Shown here: one piece after another, positions 56,719 to 64,000 of the stretch
How positions within the stretch are numbered: the stretch's first letter is position 1
How the letters are laid out: every line of letters starts with the position of its first letter
DNA from: VYFG01 sp965203365
GTDB taxonomy: Bacteria > Pseudomonadota > Gammaproteobacteria > Arenicellales > Poriferihabitantaceae
NCBI GenBank assembly: GCA_965203365.1
Contig: OZ241878.1
Location: 2,294,001-2,358,000, forward strand
Direction: 5' to 3'
DNA: 64,000 nucleotides
Notes under the pieces: model-generated
Told to the model about the DNA's origin: nothing
The model's input: the letters and a program-made list of their open reading frames with translations, nothing else
Database searches by the model: none
Made by a program: the position numbers and the translations under genes

Positions 56719-58305
56719 TCACTTGATCACCGGCTGAACCGTGAACGAATGATACGGTGGAGGGGAGGACAGGGTCCATTCCAAGCCTTCAGCTCCTTCC
56801 CAGACCTGATCGGTGGCTTTTTGACCCCCTCGGATGCATTTGACCACCACATATACGAAGATCAACTGGGAGAAGCCGAAACCGAAAGCGCCGATGGTCG
56901 CAATCGCGTTGAAGTCCGCAAACTGCACGGCATAGTCCGGAATGCGCCGGGGCATACCGGCGAGACCGACGAAATGCATCGGGAAAAACAGCAAGTTGAC
57001 AAACACCGTGGAGGTCCAGAAATGGATCTTGCCCCACTTCTCGTCATACATATTCCCGGTCCACTTGGGAATCCAGTAGTACACGGCCGCAACAATGGCG
57101 AAAATGGACCCCGGGACCAGCACGTAATGGAAGTGCGCCACGACGAAATAGGTATCATGATACTGGAAATCCACCGGAGCGAGTGCCAGCATGACTCCGG
57201 AAAAGCCGCCGATGGTAAACATGATCACGAACCCCAAGGCAAACAGCATGGGAGTCTCAAACGTCATGGCACCGCGCCACATGGTCGCGACCCAATTGAA
57301 CACTTTCACCCCGGTGGGAACGGCAATCAGCATGGTGGCGAACATAAAGAACAAAGCGCCAGACAGTGGCATGCCCACGGTGAACATGTGATGGGCCCAG
57401 ACGATGAAGGACAAAAACGCAATGGACGCCGTGGCATATACCATGGAGGCATAGCCAAACAGAGGCTTGCGGGCAAAAGTCGGAATGATCTCCGAGACCA
57501 CGCCGAAGGACGGCAGGATCAGGATATAGACCTCAGGATGCCCGAAAAACCAAAAGATGTGCTGGAACATCACCGGGTCGCCACCGCCGCCGGCGGTGAA
57601 AAAAGCGGTCCCGAAATACTTGTCCGTCAGCAACATGGTGACCGCGCCGGCCAGGACCGGCATGACCGCGATCAGCAAGTAGGCGGTGATGAACCAGGTC
57701 CAGACAAAAAGCGGCATCTTCATGAAGGTCATGCCCGGCGCCCGCAGGTTCATGATCGTGGCAACGATGTTGATCGCCCCCATGATGGAGCTGATGCCCA
57801 GGATATGGATCGAGAAGATCAGGAATGGAAAGGCGTCCCCACCCTGCAGCGACAAGGGAGGATACAGCGTCCAACCCGAAGCGGGGGCCCCACCTTCCAT
57901 GAACAACGTGGAGAGCATCATGGCAAAGCCGAAGGGCAATATCCAGAAGCTCCAATTGTTCATCCGGGGCAAGGCCATGTCCGGCGCCCCCACCATGATG
58001 GGCAGCATCCAGTTCGCCAGCCCCACGAACGCCGGCATGATGACACCGAAGATCATGACCAGCGCATGCATGGTGGTCATGCTGTTGAAGAACTGGGGAT
58101 CCACCACCTGCAGACCCGGCTGGAACAGTTCGGTCCGGATCACCAGCGCCATGATCCCGCCGATGAAGAACATGATCAGCGAGAACCACAGGTACAGTGT
58201 GCCGATATCCTTGTGGTTGGTGGTCGTGACCCAGCGCATGATCCCCGGCGCCGGTCCATGGTCATGGTGACCGTCTTGATGGGTGTCCGTGCTGGCTGCA
58301 TTCAT
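56719..58305 (-). CDS. coxA: Cytochrome c oxidase subunit I (aa3-type)
   Basis: Catalytic subunit of the heme-copper oxidase with heme a, heme a3 and CuB. 528 residues, 12 helices. MRWVTTTNHKDIGTLY near the N-terminus; CuB/heme ligands in WFFGHPEVYILILPSFGVVSEI (crosslinked His-Tyr and Glu of the D-channel, about residues 234-255), VWAHHMFTVG (CuB His pair) and HDTYFVVAHFHYVLV (heme His residues). The K-channel block LFGYASMVYATASIAFLSF is intact. This marks a type A1 oxidase. Confidence 0.97.
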   Translation of the reverse strand: MNAASTDTHQDGHHDHGPAPGIMRWVTTTNHKDIGTLYLWFSLIMFFIGGIMALVIRTELFQPGLQVVDPQFFNSMTTMHALVMIFGVIMPAFVGLANWMLPIMVGAPDMALPRMNNWSFWILPFGFAMMLSTLFMEGGAPASGWTLYPPLSLQGGDAFPFLIFSIHILGISSIMGAINIVATIMNLRAPGMTFMKMPLFVWTWFITAYLLIAVMPVLAGAVTMLLTDKYFGTAFFTAGGGGDPVMFQHIFWFFGHPEVYILILPSFGVVSEIIPTFARKPLFGYASMVYATASIAFLSFIVWAHHMFTVGMPLSGALFFMFATMLIAVPTGVKVFNWVATMWRGAMTFETPMLFALGFVIMFTIGGFSGVMLALAPVDFQYHDTYFVVAHFHYVLVPGSIFAIVAAVYYWIPKWTGNMYDEKWGKIHFWTSTVFVNLLFFPMHFVGLAGMPRRIPDYAVQFADFNAIATIGAFGFGFSQLIFVYVVVKCIRGGQKATDQVWEGAEGLEWTLSSPPPYHSFTVQPVIK

Positions 58306-58365
58306 CTGGAAAACCTCAATCGATAGGAGAGTCTACGCATCTTCGCAATGGGATTCGGTCGGCCG

Positions 58366-59214
58366 TCATTGGGCGGCCGCCAGTTGCCGGGAGTTCTGGT
58401 CGGCAACCTGGGCGGCCAGCCACTGCTGGAACTCGTCCTTTTCCACCACTTCCACCACCACGGGCATGAAACCATGGTCCCGACCACACAGTTCGGTGCA
58501 TTGCCCCCGGTAAACACCGGTCTCGTTGACTTTAGTCCACATGGTATTGATGAAACCCGGAATGGCATCCTTCTTGACGGCGAAATCCGGCACCCACCAG
58601 GAATGAATGACATCATTGGAGGTCACCAGCAGACGCACCTTCGTGTCCACCGGGATGACCAGCGGCCGGTCCACATCCAGGAGATAGTTTTCCACCGTGG
58701 TGACATCAATGCCGGAGCCCCGAACCCGAGCTTCCCGGCTGGCCTCGGACAGCGTGCTGAAAAAACTGACCCCCGAATCCGGATATTCATACTGCCATTT
58801 CCATTGATAGCCGGTGATCTTGACGGTCATCTCAGCCCCGGAATCATCTTCCTGGACAATCAGCGTCTTGGCGGCCGGAATGGCCAGCACAATCAGGATC
58901 ACGAACGGGATCACGGTCCAGACCATTTCCACGGCCGTGCTTTCGTGGAATTTCGAGGGTGTCACCCCCCTGGATTTCCGATGCAGGTAAATACTGATGG
59001 CCATGGCACCGAACACCCCCACTGCCACGACGCACATGATCCAGAATGCCAGCATATGCATGTCCCAGACCTTGTGACTGATGTCGGTGACCCCTTGCGG
59101 CATGTTCAGGTCCCAGGCGGCGAAGACTGACGAGGAGGCCGGTACGGTCGCCAGGGCGACCAGCGCACCGATCATGGGCTTTGACGAGGACATGGATATA
59201 GGAAAGCTGTGCAT
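58366..59214 (-). CDS. coxB: Cytochrome c oxidase subunit II
   Basis: CuA-carrying subunit that accepts electrons from cytochrome c. 282 residues from ATG 59214; ATG at residue 8 is an alternative with a tidier signal peptide (ending SSVFA). Two membrane helices (about 53-75 and 96-115), YQWKWQYEYPD aromatic block, and the CuA site HSWWVPDF with CTELCGRDHGFMPV (Cys, Glu, Cys, His, Met). No fused cytochrome c domain. First structural gene of the cox operon. Confidence 0.96.
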   Translation of the reverse strand: MHSFPISMSSSKPMIGALVALATVPASSSVFAAWDLNMPQGVTDISHKVWDMHMLAFWIMCVVAVGVFGAMAISIYLHRKSRGVTPSKFHESTAVEMVWTVIPFVILIVLAIPAAKTLIVQEDDSGAEMTVKITGYQWKWQYEYPDSGVSFFSTLSEASREARVRGSGIDVTTVENYLLDVDRPLVIPVDTKVRLLVTSNDVIHSWWVPDFAVKKDAIPGFINTMWTKVNETGVYRGQCTELCGRDHGFMPVVVEVVEKDEFQQWLAAQVADQNSRQLAAAQ

Positions 59215-59446
59215 TGAACAAGCAGTCTGATGGATTTTACCTGGAATTCACTCCAAATCAGTACGAATTGGCTGCCCACATGGCGCGAATAATCGTCGAT
59301 TCCACCCGCCGCGTCCGGTGGCTGAAACCCCGGGTTCAGGGCACCTATCCGGGCAGGTGGACGCGGTCCGATTATACCGTAACCCGGATGACATAACAGA
59401 GAACTTTTGCACCGGGCCATGAATGCGCTCGTCGGGGGTGCCACCG

Positions 59447-59698
59447 TCATGGATGATCTGTCGGGGTCACGGCCATGAGGTACTGCACAAACCCCCAGAT
59501 GGCCAGAATGAACACGATCACGAACACCAGACCCGCCACCAGGAAATGCCAGAACTTGCCACTGGAAAAATCCCGCCGACGATTCGCCTCTTTTTGTACG
59601 CCGAAAAACGAGGCGACCACACTGAGCATCACCGTCAGGATGGTGACGGGGTCCTTGGGGTGGCTCTTCGGTTCCGGCGGCTGGTTGTGCGTTGACAT
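59447..59698 (-). CDS. DUF2970 family small membrane protein
   Basis: 83 residues from ATG 59698: hydrophilic N-terminus (HNQPPEPKSHPKDP), the family block VTILTVMLSVVASFFGVQKEANRRRDF and one C-terminal helix (about residues 52-74). DUF2970 genes are common in cox clusters, with no known biochemical role; assembly or stability is presumed. Follows ctaB by 10 bases. Confidence 0.85.
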   Translation of the reverse strand: MSTHNQPPEPKSHPKDPVTILTVMLSVVASFFGVQKEANRRRDFSSGKFWHFLVAGLVFVIVFILAIWGFVQYLMAVTPTDHP

Positions 59699-59708
59699 CT
59701 CGGATCGT

Positions 59709-60617
59709 TCACTGCAGGACCCAGGCCCGGATCGCAATCCGGGCATAGTGATCCAGCATCAGAAAAATGAACAGTGCGCTCAAGTAGAAGATCGAGTAAC
59801 CGAAGGTCTTCATGGCATATCGGTCCCCGTCGCTGCGATACAACCGGACGGCATAATACACAAACCCCACGCCTAGGGCCAAGGCGCCCGAAAGATACAG
59901 GGTACCACTCATCCGCACCAAAAAGGGCATCATGGTCACAATCACCAGCAAGATGGTATACAGCAATATGTGCAATTTGGTCAGTGCCACCCCATGGGTG
60001 ACCGGCAACATGGGCAATTCGGCTCGGGCATAGTCATCGCGGCGTCGGATGGCCAACGCCCAGAAATGAGGGGGCGTCCAAACAAAAATGATCAGGAACA
60101 GCAGCAGGGCTTCGGGATGCAGTTCACCGGTCACGGCGGTCCATCCCAACACTGGCGGTGCCGCCCCGGCCGCGCCACCCAGGACAATGTTCTGTGGCGT
60201 GGTCCGCTTGAGGAACATGGTGTAGATCACCGCATAGCCCACCATGGAGGCCAGAGTGAGCGCCGCCGTCAGGAGATTGACGAACAGTCCCAAAACCAGC
60301 ATCGACAGGGTGGCCAGCGACAGGGCGAAGCCCAGCGCCCCACGACTGGAAATGCTGCCCTGGACCAGCGGCCGTGATCGGGTTCGCTCCATCTGCCGGT
60401 CGATTTCCTGATCGACCCAGTGGTTGAGGGTCGCGCCCGCCGAAGCGGCTAGGCCGATACCGATCAACCCCCCGAACCAAGTCGGAAAGGCGATCCAGCT
60501 GTCGGTGGACAGGAGCATTCCGACGGCAGCCGTGAACAGGATCAGGGCCACCACCTTGGGCTTGCACAGTTCCAGATATTCACGCCAGGGGATCTGGCGC
60601 ATCGTCGCCTCAAGCAT
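59709..60617 (-). CDS. ctaB: Protoheme IX farnesyltransferase CtaB (heme O synthase)
   Basis: Transfers a farnesyl group from farnesyl diphosphate to heme b, making heme O. 302 residues with about nine helices (UbiA superfamily). First Asp-rich motif NHWVDQEIDRQMERTRSRPL (about residues 65-84); second motif ending IRRRDDYARAELPMLP with the conserved acidic pair. The N-terminus overlaps the end of the DUF2244 gene by 8 bases. Heme A synthase (CtaA), the next enzyme in this route, is not in the window. Confidence 0.95.
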   Translation of the reverse strand: MLEATMRQIPWREYLELCKPKVVALILFTAAVGMLLSTDSWIAFPTWFGGLIGIGLAASAGATLNHWVDQEIDRQMERTRSRPLVQGSISSRGALGFALSLATLSMLVLGLFVNLLTAALTLASMVGYAVIYTMFLKRTTPQNIVLGGAAGAAPPVLGWTAVTGELHPEALLLFLIIFVWTPPHFWALAIRRRDDYARAELPMLPVTHGVALTKLHILLYTILLVIVTMMPFLVRMSGTLYLSGALALGVGFVYYAVRLYRSDGDRYAMKTFGYSIFYLSALFIFLMLDHYARIAIRAWVLQ

Positions 60618-61104
60618 GCCGCAATCGTTCCGGGGCCCGAAAACGCCGGATTTCGCGACGGACCGCCTCTGCCAGGCTGGAGCGTTCCGCCTCCGTCAGG
60701 CATGAGCCCACTTCGACCCAGCGGCCCGAGGCACCCAACAGCAGGCGCCAGGGATGCCACCGATGGGTGGGGGGTTTCAGGTACACCTGCACCCAGTACA
60801 CAGAAAAGCGCCGAGCGCGGGTCTTTCCCGGCTCCATGAATGCTACACGGACATTTTCTCCATCAATTCGAATCGTCTCCCGATAGTTCCCGCTTCGGCG
60901 AACCAAGTCCACCAAGTAGTACACCAACCCCAATTCCACTAAAGTGAAAGGCAGCACCAGCCAAAATCCCATCAGGGCCAGCCGGCTGGCAATCCCCACC
61001 CCGATGATCACCAAGCCGCCCATCAGCCACGGCCAGCCTGGACGTTTGATGCTCGCATTCGGACGGATGTCGAATTCGGTGGATGGGGATATCTGATTCA
61101 CGGA
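60610..61104 (-). CDS. DUF2244 family membrane protein
   Basis: About 164 residues from GTG 61104 (a TTG at 61137 extends it by 11 codons). Two membrane helices at about residues 28-60, preceded by FDIRPNASIKRPGW and followed by a cytoplasmic beta domain with ETIRIDGENVRVAF and PPTHRWHPWRLLLGASGRWVEVGSCLTEAER. This is the DUF2244 pattern; such genes sit next to cox and ctaB in many proteobacteria. No known function. Confidence 0.85.
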   Translation of the reverse strand, partial: SVNQISPSTEFDIRPNASIKRPGWPWLMGGLVIIGVGIASRLALMGFWLVLPFTLVELGLVYYLVDLVRRSGNYRETIRIDGENVRVAFMEPGKTRARRFSVYWVQVYLKPPTHRWHPWRLLLGASGRWVEVGSCLTEAERSSLAEAVRREIRRFRAPERLRHA

Positions 61105-61456
61105 TAATGCTCCCGGGGACCTCGACAATGGTACCAAATTGACCCCTCAAGCGCATGGTCCAGTCGGAAGATGTTGTCAGGGGCCGGACACATCCGATCC
61201 CATGGTCAAAACAGGTCATCATCGTACTGGCGTTTTCGAACCGTTGGCGGTGTCATTTTCCCAACTTGGGAGACTGTCCACCCCAAACGACCCACCAAGA
61301 ACACCGCCGGTGCCCCGCAAGATGTGTTCGTCCCCTGGGGCTGGTACCTCACTCCACCTTGAGTTCCAGCCCAAACCACCCCCACGGGGAATGTTTCCCC
61401 GCACGGGACCGATCGGCTCCCTGTGCATTTCTTTTTGAATTCACCGGAGTTAGACC
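61105..61456. other. Intergenic region upstream of the DUF2244 gene
   Basis: Contains the presumed cox/ctaB operon promoter on the minus strand and the upstream region of the small plus-strand ORF. No long coding frame is convincing. A GC-rich hairpin lies near 61341-61440. Confidence 0.4.
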
Positions 61457-61594
61457 ATGTACCCATCCGACCAAATAGCGGTTGACGAAACCTTGAAACA
61501 ACGCCGCCTTGATCCGGACGATATCGCCCTGACGTTGACATTCCTGCCCGAGATCTTCGATCAGGGCATCGTGTTGTTGCACACCCGGCCTTGA
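61457..61594 (+). CDS. Small hypothetical protein, 45 residues
   Basis: ATG 61457 to TGA 61592-61594. A GGAG element lies about 8 bases before the ATG. The product is acidic and amphipathic (DQIAVDETLKQRRLDPDDI, then LTLTFLPEIFDQGIVLLHTRP), with no transmembrane segment and no family I can name. It lies in a region without other genes, so conservation would be the real test. Confidence 0.4.
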   Translation: MYPSDQIAVDETLKQRRLDPDDIALTLTFLPEIFDQGIVLLHTRP

Positions 61595-61736
61595 GCGTCA
61601 TTCTTCTGGGCAGGAGGACTTCACATTGGGACGCACTCCATATTGAAATATCCAATGACTGGACTTATTCTTCTTAGTTAGGCGGGCGCCCATGCGCCGA
61701 CTCACTCACGTCATGCTACCAATGGAGGTCAGTTTC

Positions 61737-61814
61737 ATGAATCCCCTACGCAGTATATCCGGCACCATCATCTCCGGGTTCGTTCTCGCAATTCTCATTT
61801 CGATTATTTTGTGA
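61737..61814 (+). CDS. Very small membrane protein, 25 residues
   Basis: ATG 61737 to TGA 61812-61814, preceded at good distance by GGAGG. The product (MNPLRSISGTIISGFVLAIL plus SIIL) is almost one membrane helix with a short basic N-terminus. Too short for database-style recognition, but start signal, composition and position, 60 bases before another membrane protein gene, make it plausible. Confidence 0.5.
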   Translation: MNPLRSISGTIISGFVLAILISIIL

Positions 61815-61874
61815 TACCCCGATTCACCTAACCTCTATCCAATTACCACATCCCTTCCTCACAGGAACTTGGCC

Positions 61875-62375
61875 ATGAACACTTTTGCGCTTGCCGTCTG
61901 GTTGCATGTCTTTGCTGGCGTCATCTGGATCGGACTGCTCTACTACTTCAACTTCGTCCAGGTGCCGGCCCTCGCCGAGGCGGCAGCGGATTCCGGCGGT
62001 CCCGGTGGGGCGGGTATTTCCAAGTATGTCGCCCCCAAGGCACTGCTCTGGTTCCGTTGGGGGGCGGTCGCCACATGGCTGACTGGAGCCTGGGCACTGA
62101 TGTATGTCGGTGGCTTTACGTCCAATTTCTTCGCGACGAACGGCGTCACGACTATCGGGGTCGGTGCCTGGCTCGGAACCATCATGCTGTTCAATGTGTG
62201 GGTGCTGATTTGGCCCAACCAGAAAAAGGTGCTCGGCTTGGTCTCTGCTTCTCCAGAAGAAGTGGCCAATGCCAAGAATGTGGCCCTGCTGGCATCCCGG
62301 ACCAACACACTCCTGTCCATTCCCATGCTGATGTGCATGGTGGGCCATGGTCACGGGCTACCCTTCTCCTTCTGA
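61875..62375 (+). CDS. Four-helix membrane protein of the urate-hydroxylase-N-terminal (PuuD-like) family
   Basis: 166 residues with four hydrophobic helices (about residues 2-22, 60-80, 96-115, 143-160). The start WLHVFAGVIWIGLLYYFNFVQVPAL and WFRWGAVATWLTGAWAL match a proteobacterial family related to the membrane part of urate hydroxylase PuuD, often mis-annotated as NusG/antitermination. Conserved His and Trp residues in the first helix suggest heme or metal binding. No cytochrome domain is attached. ATG 61875 has a GGAA Shine-Dalgarno. Role unknown. Confidence 0.75.
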   Translation: MNTFALAVWLHVFAGVIWIGLLYYFNFVQVPALAEAAADSGGPGGAGISKYVAPKALLWFRWGAVATWLTGAWALMYVGGFTSNFFATNGVTTIGVGAWLGTIMLFNVWVLIWPNQKKVLGLVSASPEEVANAKNVALLASRTNTLLSIPMLMCMVGHGHGLPFSF

Positions 62376-62522
62376 ATGGTTCAGTCAACCGGCTTTCCCG
62401 CTGGGTGACTGCGTCCACGCGTCCATTTCGCGACTCCTGACCAGCTCGAGTAGCGGATGCCGTCCAGACTCTCCACCGCAATGCAGTCCCACCCTCTGAA
62501 CCTCCTGTCTTCAGGTCGCTAG

Positions 62523-63152
62523 ATGCTGTTTCACCGCCAGTCCGCCATAACCGCGCAGGGTGATGCGTTACCAGGTCGCACTGAAGAGATGCCGCTCGAC
62601 AACGCCCATCAGGTCCTCGGCAATCCACTCAGACCGCCCTTCCCGGCAGGGTTGGAATCCGCGGTCTTCGGCATGGGTTGCTTCTGGGGGGCCGAGCGGA
62701 AGTTCTGGACCCTGGACGGAATCTACACCACCGCCGCCGGTTATGCGGGGGGATATACTCCCAATCCCACCTATCATGAAGTCTGCAGTGGCCGGACCGG
62801 ACACGCTGAAGTGGTGTTGGTGGTCTATGACCGCACCCGGATCGGGTATAACGAGTTGCTGCGGGTATTCTGGGAAAATCATGATCCGACTCAAGGCATG
62901 CGCCAAGGCAATGACCACGGCACCCAGTATCGTTCCGCCATTTTCACCCACTCGGACGACCAGCATCGCTTGGCCGAGACGTCAAGACAACACTATCACG
63001 ACCGACTTCGGGCCGCTGGCCGCCCAACCATTACCACCGAGATCGGTCCAGCCGGACCATTCTACTATGCCGAGGACTACCACCAGCAATACCTCGCCAA
63101 GAATCCCGGCGGCTATTGTGGACTGGGGGGCACGGGCATTGGCTACGAGTAG
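62523..63152 (+). CDS. msrA: Peptide-methionine (S)-S-oxide reductase MsrA
   Basis: Repairs oxidised methionine. The active site GMGCFWGAERKFW (catalytic Cys about residue 53) is followed by TAAGYAGGYTPNPTYHEVCSGRTGHAEVV and ending YYAEDYHQQYLAKNPGGYCGLGGTG, which holds the resolving Cys. 209 residues; the first 40 have no counterpart, so the ATG at 62589 (MPLDNAHQV) may be used instead. Confidence 0.95.
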   Translation: MLFHRQSAITAQGDALPGRTEEMPLDNAHQVLGNPLRPPFPAGLESAVFGMGCFWGAERKFWTLDGIYTTAAGYAGGYTPNPTYHEVCSGRTGHAEVVLVVYDRTRIGYNELLRVFWENHDPTQGMRQGNDHGTQYRSAIFTHSDDQHRLAETSRQHYHDRLRAAGRPTITTEIGPAGPFYYAEDYHQQYLAKNPGGYCGLGGTGIGYE

Positions 63153-63277
63153 GTTCCCCATTACCTAAAGACCGGACCAAAGACATCGCGGGCCCCAGCA
63201 CGCAATCTGATCGGTTCGACGCTCAATCCACTCCACCATCTATCTGACCCACCTTGCTGGGTCGGGGGTCAAATCCT

Positions 63278-64000
63278 ATGAAGCCGTCTGGTCGTCATTT
63301 TCTCCAAATTCCGGGGCCCACCAATGTCCCGGACCGCATCCTGAGAGCCATGGACCACCCCACCATCGATCACCGGGGTCCACAATTTGCCGAACTGGGA
63401 CGTCGGGTTCTCACGGGGATGCAGTCCATTTTTCGCACCACCGGCCGAGTGGTGATCTACCCGTCTTCGGGGACCGGAGCCTGGGAGGCCGCACTGGTGA
63501 ACACCCTGTCACCCGGAGATCATGTGCTGATGGCGGAAACCGGACATTTCGCAACCCTATGGCACGACTTGGCCCTTCGCTTGGGTCTTTGTCCACAGCG
63601 CATCCCCGGCGATTGGCGTCGGGGAGTCAATCCCAATCCCATTGAAGAGTGCTTGCGCCAAGATACCGAGAGCCGGATCCGCGCCGTCTGCGTGGTGCAT
63701 AACGAGACCTCCACGGGCTGCACCAGTCGAATCGATGAAGTCCGGCAGGCCATTGACGCGGCCAGACATCCCGCCTTGTTGATGGTGGACACCATCTCAT
63801 CGCTGGCCTCCATCGACTACCAGCAGGATGCCTGGGGAGTGGATGTGACCGTGGCCGGAAGCCAGAAAGGTCTCATGCTGCCACCGGGCCTGGCTTTCAA
63901 TGCGGTGAGTGAACGGGCCATGGAAGCCGCGGCCCAGGCCACCCTGCCACGCGCCTATTGGGACTGGGAGGCCATGTCCGAGCCCAACGACAATGGCTAC
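63278..64000 (+). CDS. Serine-glyoxylate aminotransferase, N-terminal part (runs off window)
   Basis: PLP-dependent class V aminotransferase that converts serine and glyoxylate to hydroxypyruvate and glycine. The frame from ATG 63278 is open to the window end (241 residues of about 390-400). Start HFLQIPGPTNVPDRILRAM, YPSSGTGAWEAALVN (PLP-binding block), MVDTISSLASIDYQQD (Asp for the pyridine N), and the PLP Lys in VAGSQKGLMLPPGL near residue 199. These match bacterial SgaA; alanine-glyoxylate aminotransferase is related and cannot be fully excluded. Confidence 0.92.
   Translation, partial: MKPSGRHFLQIPGPTNVPDRILRAMDHPTIDHRGPQFAELGRRVLTGMQSIFRTTGRVVIYPSSGTGAWEAALVNTLSPGDHVLMAETGHFATLWHDLALRLGLCPQRIPGDWRRGVNPNPIEECLRQDTESRIRAVCVVHNETSTGCTSRIDEVRQAIDAARHPALLMVDTISSLASIDYQQDAWGVDVTVAGSQKGLMLPPGLAFNAVSERAMEAAAQATLPRAYWDWEAMSEPNDNGY

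Noticed and set aside
56749..58326. 525-codon plus-strand ORF antisense to coxA
   Set aside because: Very rich in His, Gly, Arg, Asp and Gln, without any fold signature; it is the mirror frame of the well-conserved subunit I gene in GC-rich DNA.

Overview
The window looks like a chromosomal segment of a GC-rich gammaproteobacterium. The evidence is synteny: mraZ-rsmH-ftsL-ftsI-murE, aroK-aroB ... gltB-gltD-hemE, and an aa3 cytochrome oxidase cluster with the accessory families DUF2909, DUF2970, DUF2244, SURF1 and Cox11. The genus cannot be read from the sequence. There are no rRNA or tRNA genes, no CRISPR array and no intact prophage. Housekeeping operons are dense and often overlap by ATGA or TGATG; between them lie gene-poor stretches full of decayed transposase pieces.

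Layout. 1-4.5 kb (minus): start of the division/cell-wall cluster, with murE cut by the window edge, plus a recognisable mraZ promoter carrying three 10-bp-spaced repeats. 4.8-8.3 kb: Nudix hydrolase, Hsp15-like RNA-binding protein, D-2-hydroxyacid dehydrogenase and HemW. 8.3-11.1 kb: a decayed Tn5-type transposase, then a large alanine-rich coiled-coil lipoprotein with a TbpB-like barrel and a 17-base G tract at its promoter, the best candidate here for a phase-variable surface locus. 11.6-14.4 kb: ccoI and ccoS, without the cbb3 oxidase itself. 14.7-18.4 kb: broken AAA-ATPase-like gene, LpxR-like outer-membrane protein, debris, aspartyl protease. 18.7-24.2 kb: methyltransferase followed by a complete five-gene branched-chain-amino-acid/urea-type ABC importer. 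24.2-27.1 kb: nicotinamidase/amidotransferase pair and a large unknown membrane protein.

27.1-30.8 kb is a transposon graveyard: an IS5-type tail, a Tn5-type tail and a DUF4338-Tn5-type fusion transposase with a stop codon and a deletion of its catalytic segment. A DUF1640-like coiled-coil protein sits inside it. 31-41.4 kb: DUF1244 protein, hemE, gltD, gltB, a small coiled-coil membrane protein, aroB, aroK. 41.4-43.1 kb: debris including an RTX relic. 43.1-47.5 kb: RND efflux pair. 48-52 kb: LysR regulator, ureohydrolase, a proline-racemase stump and an Ldh_2-type reductase, probably an amino-acid catabolic island. 52-53.2 kb: debris.

53.2-61.1 kb: aa3 oxidase subunits I, II and III with assembly factors, including a 42-codon membrane protein hidden between coxA and ctaG; ctaA and sco are not present. 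61.4-64 kb: two small ORFs, a four-helix membrane protein, msrA, and the start of serine-glyoxylate aminotransferase. That aminotransferase and the hydroxypyruvate-reductase-like enzyme at 6 kb could act in the same glyoxylate/serine route.
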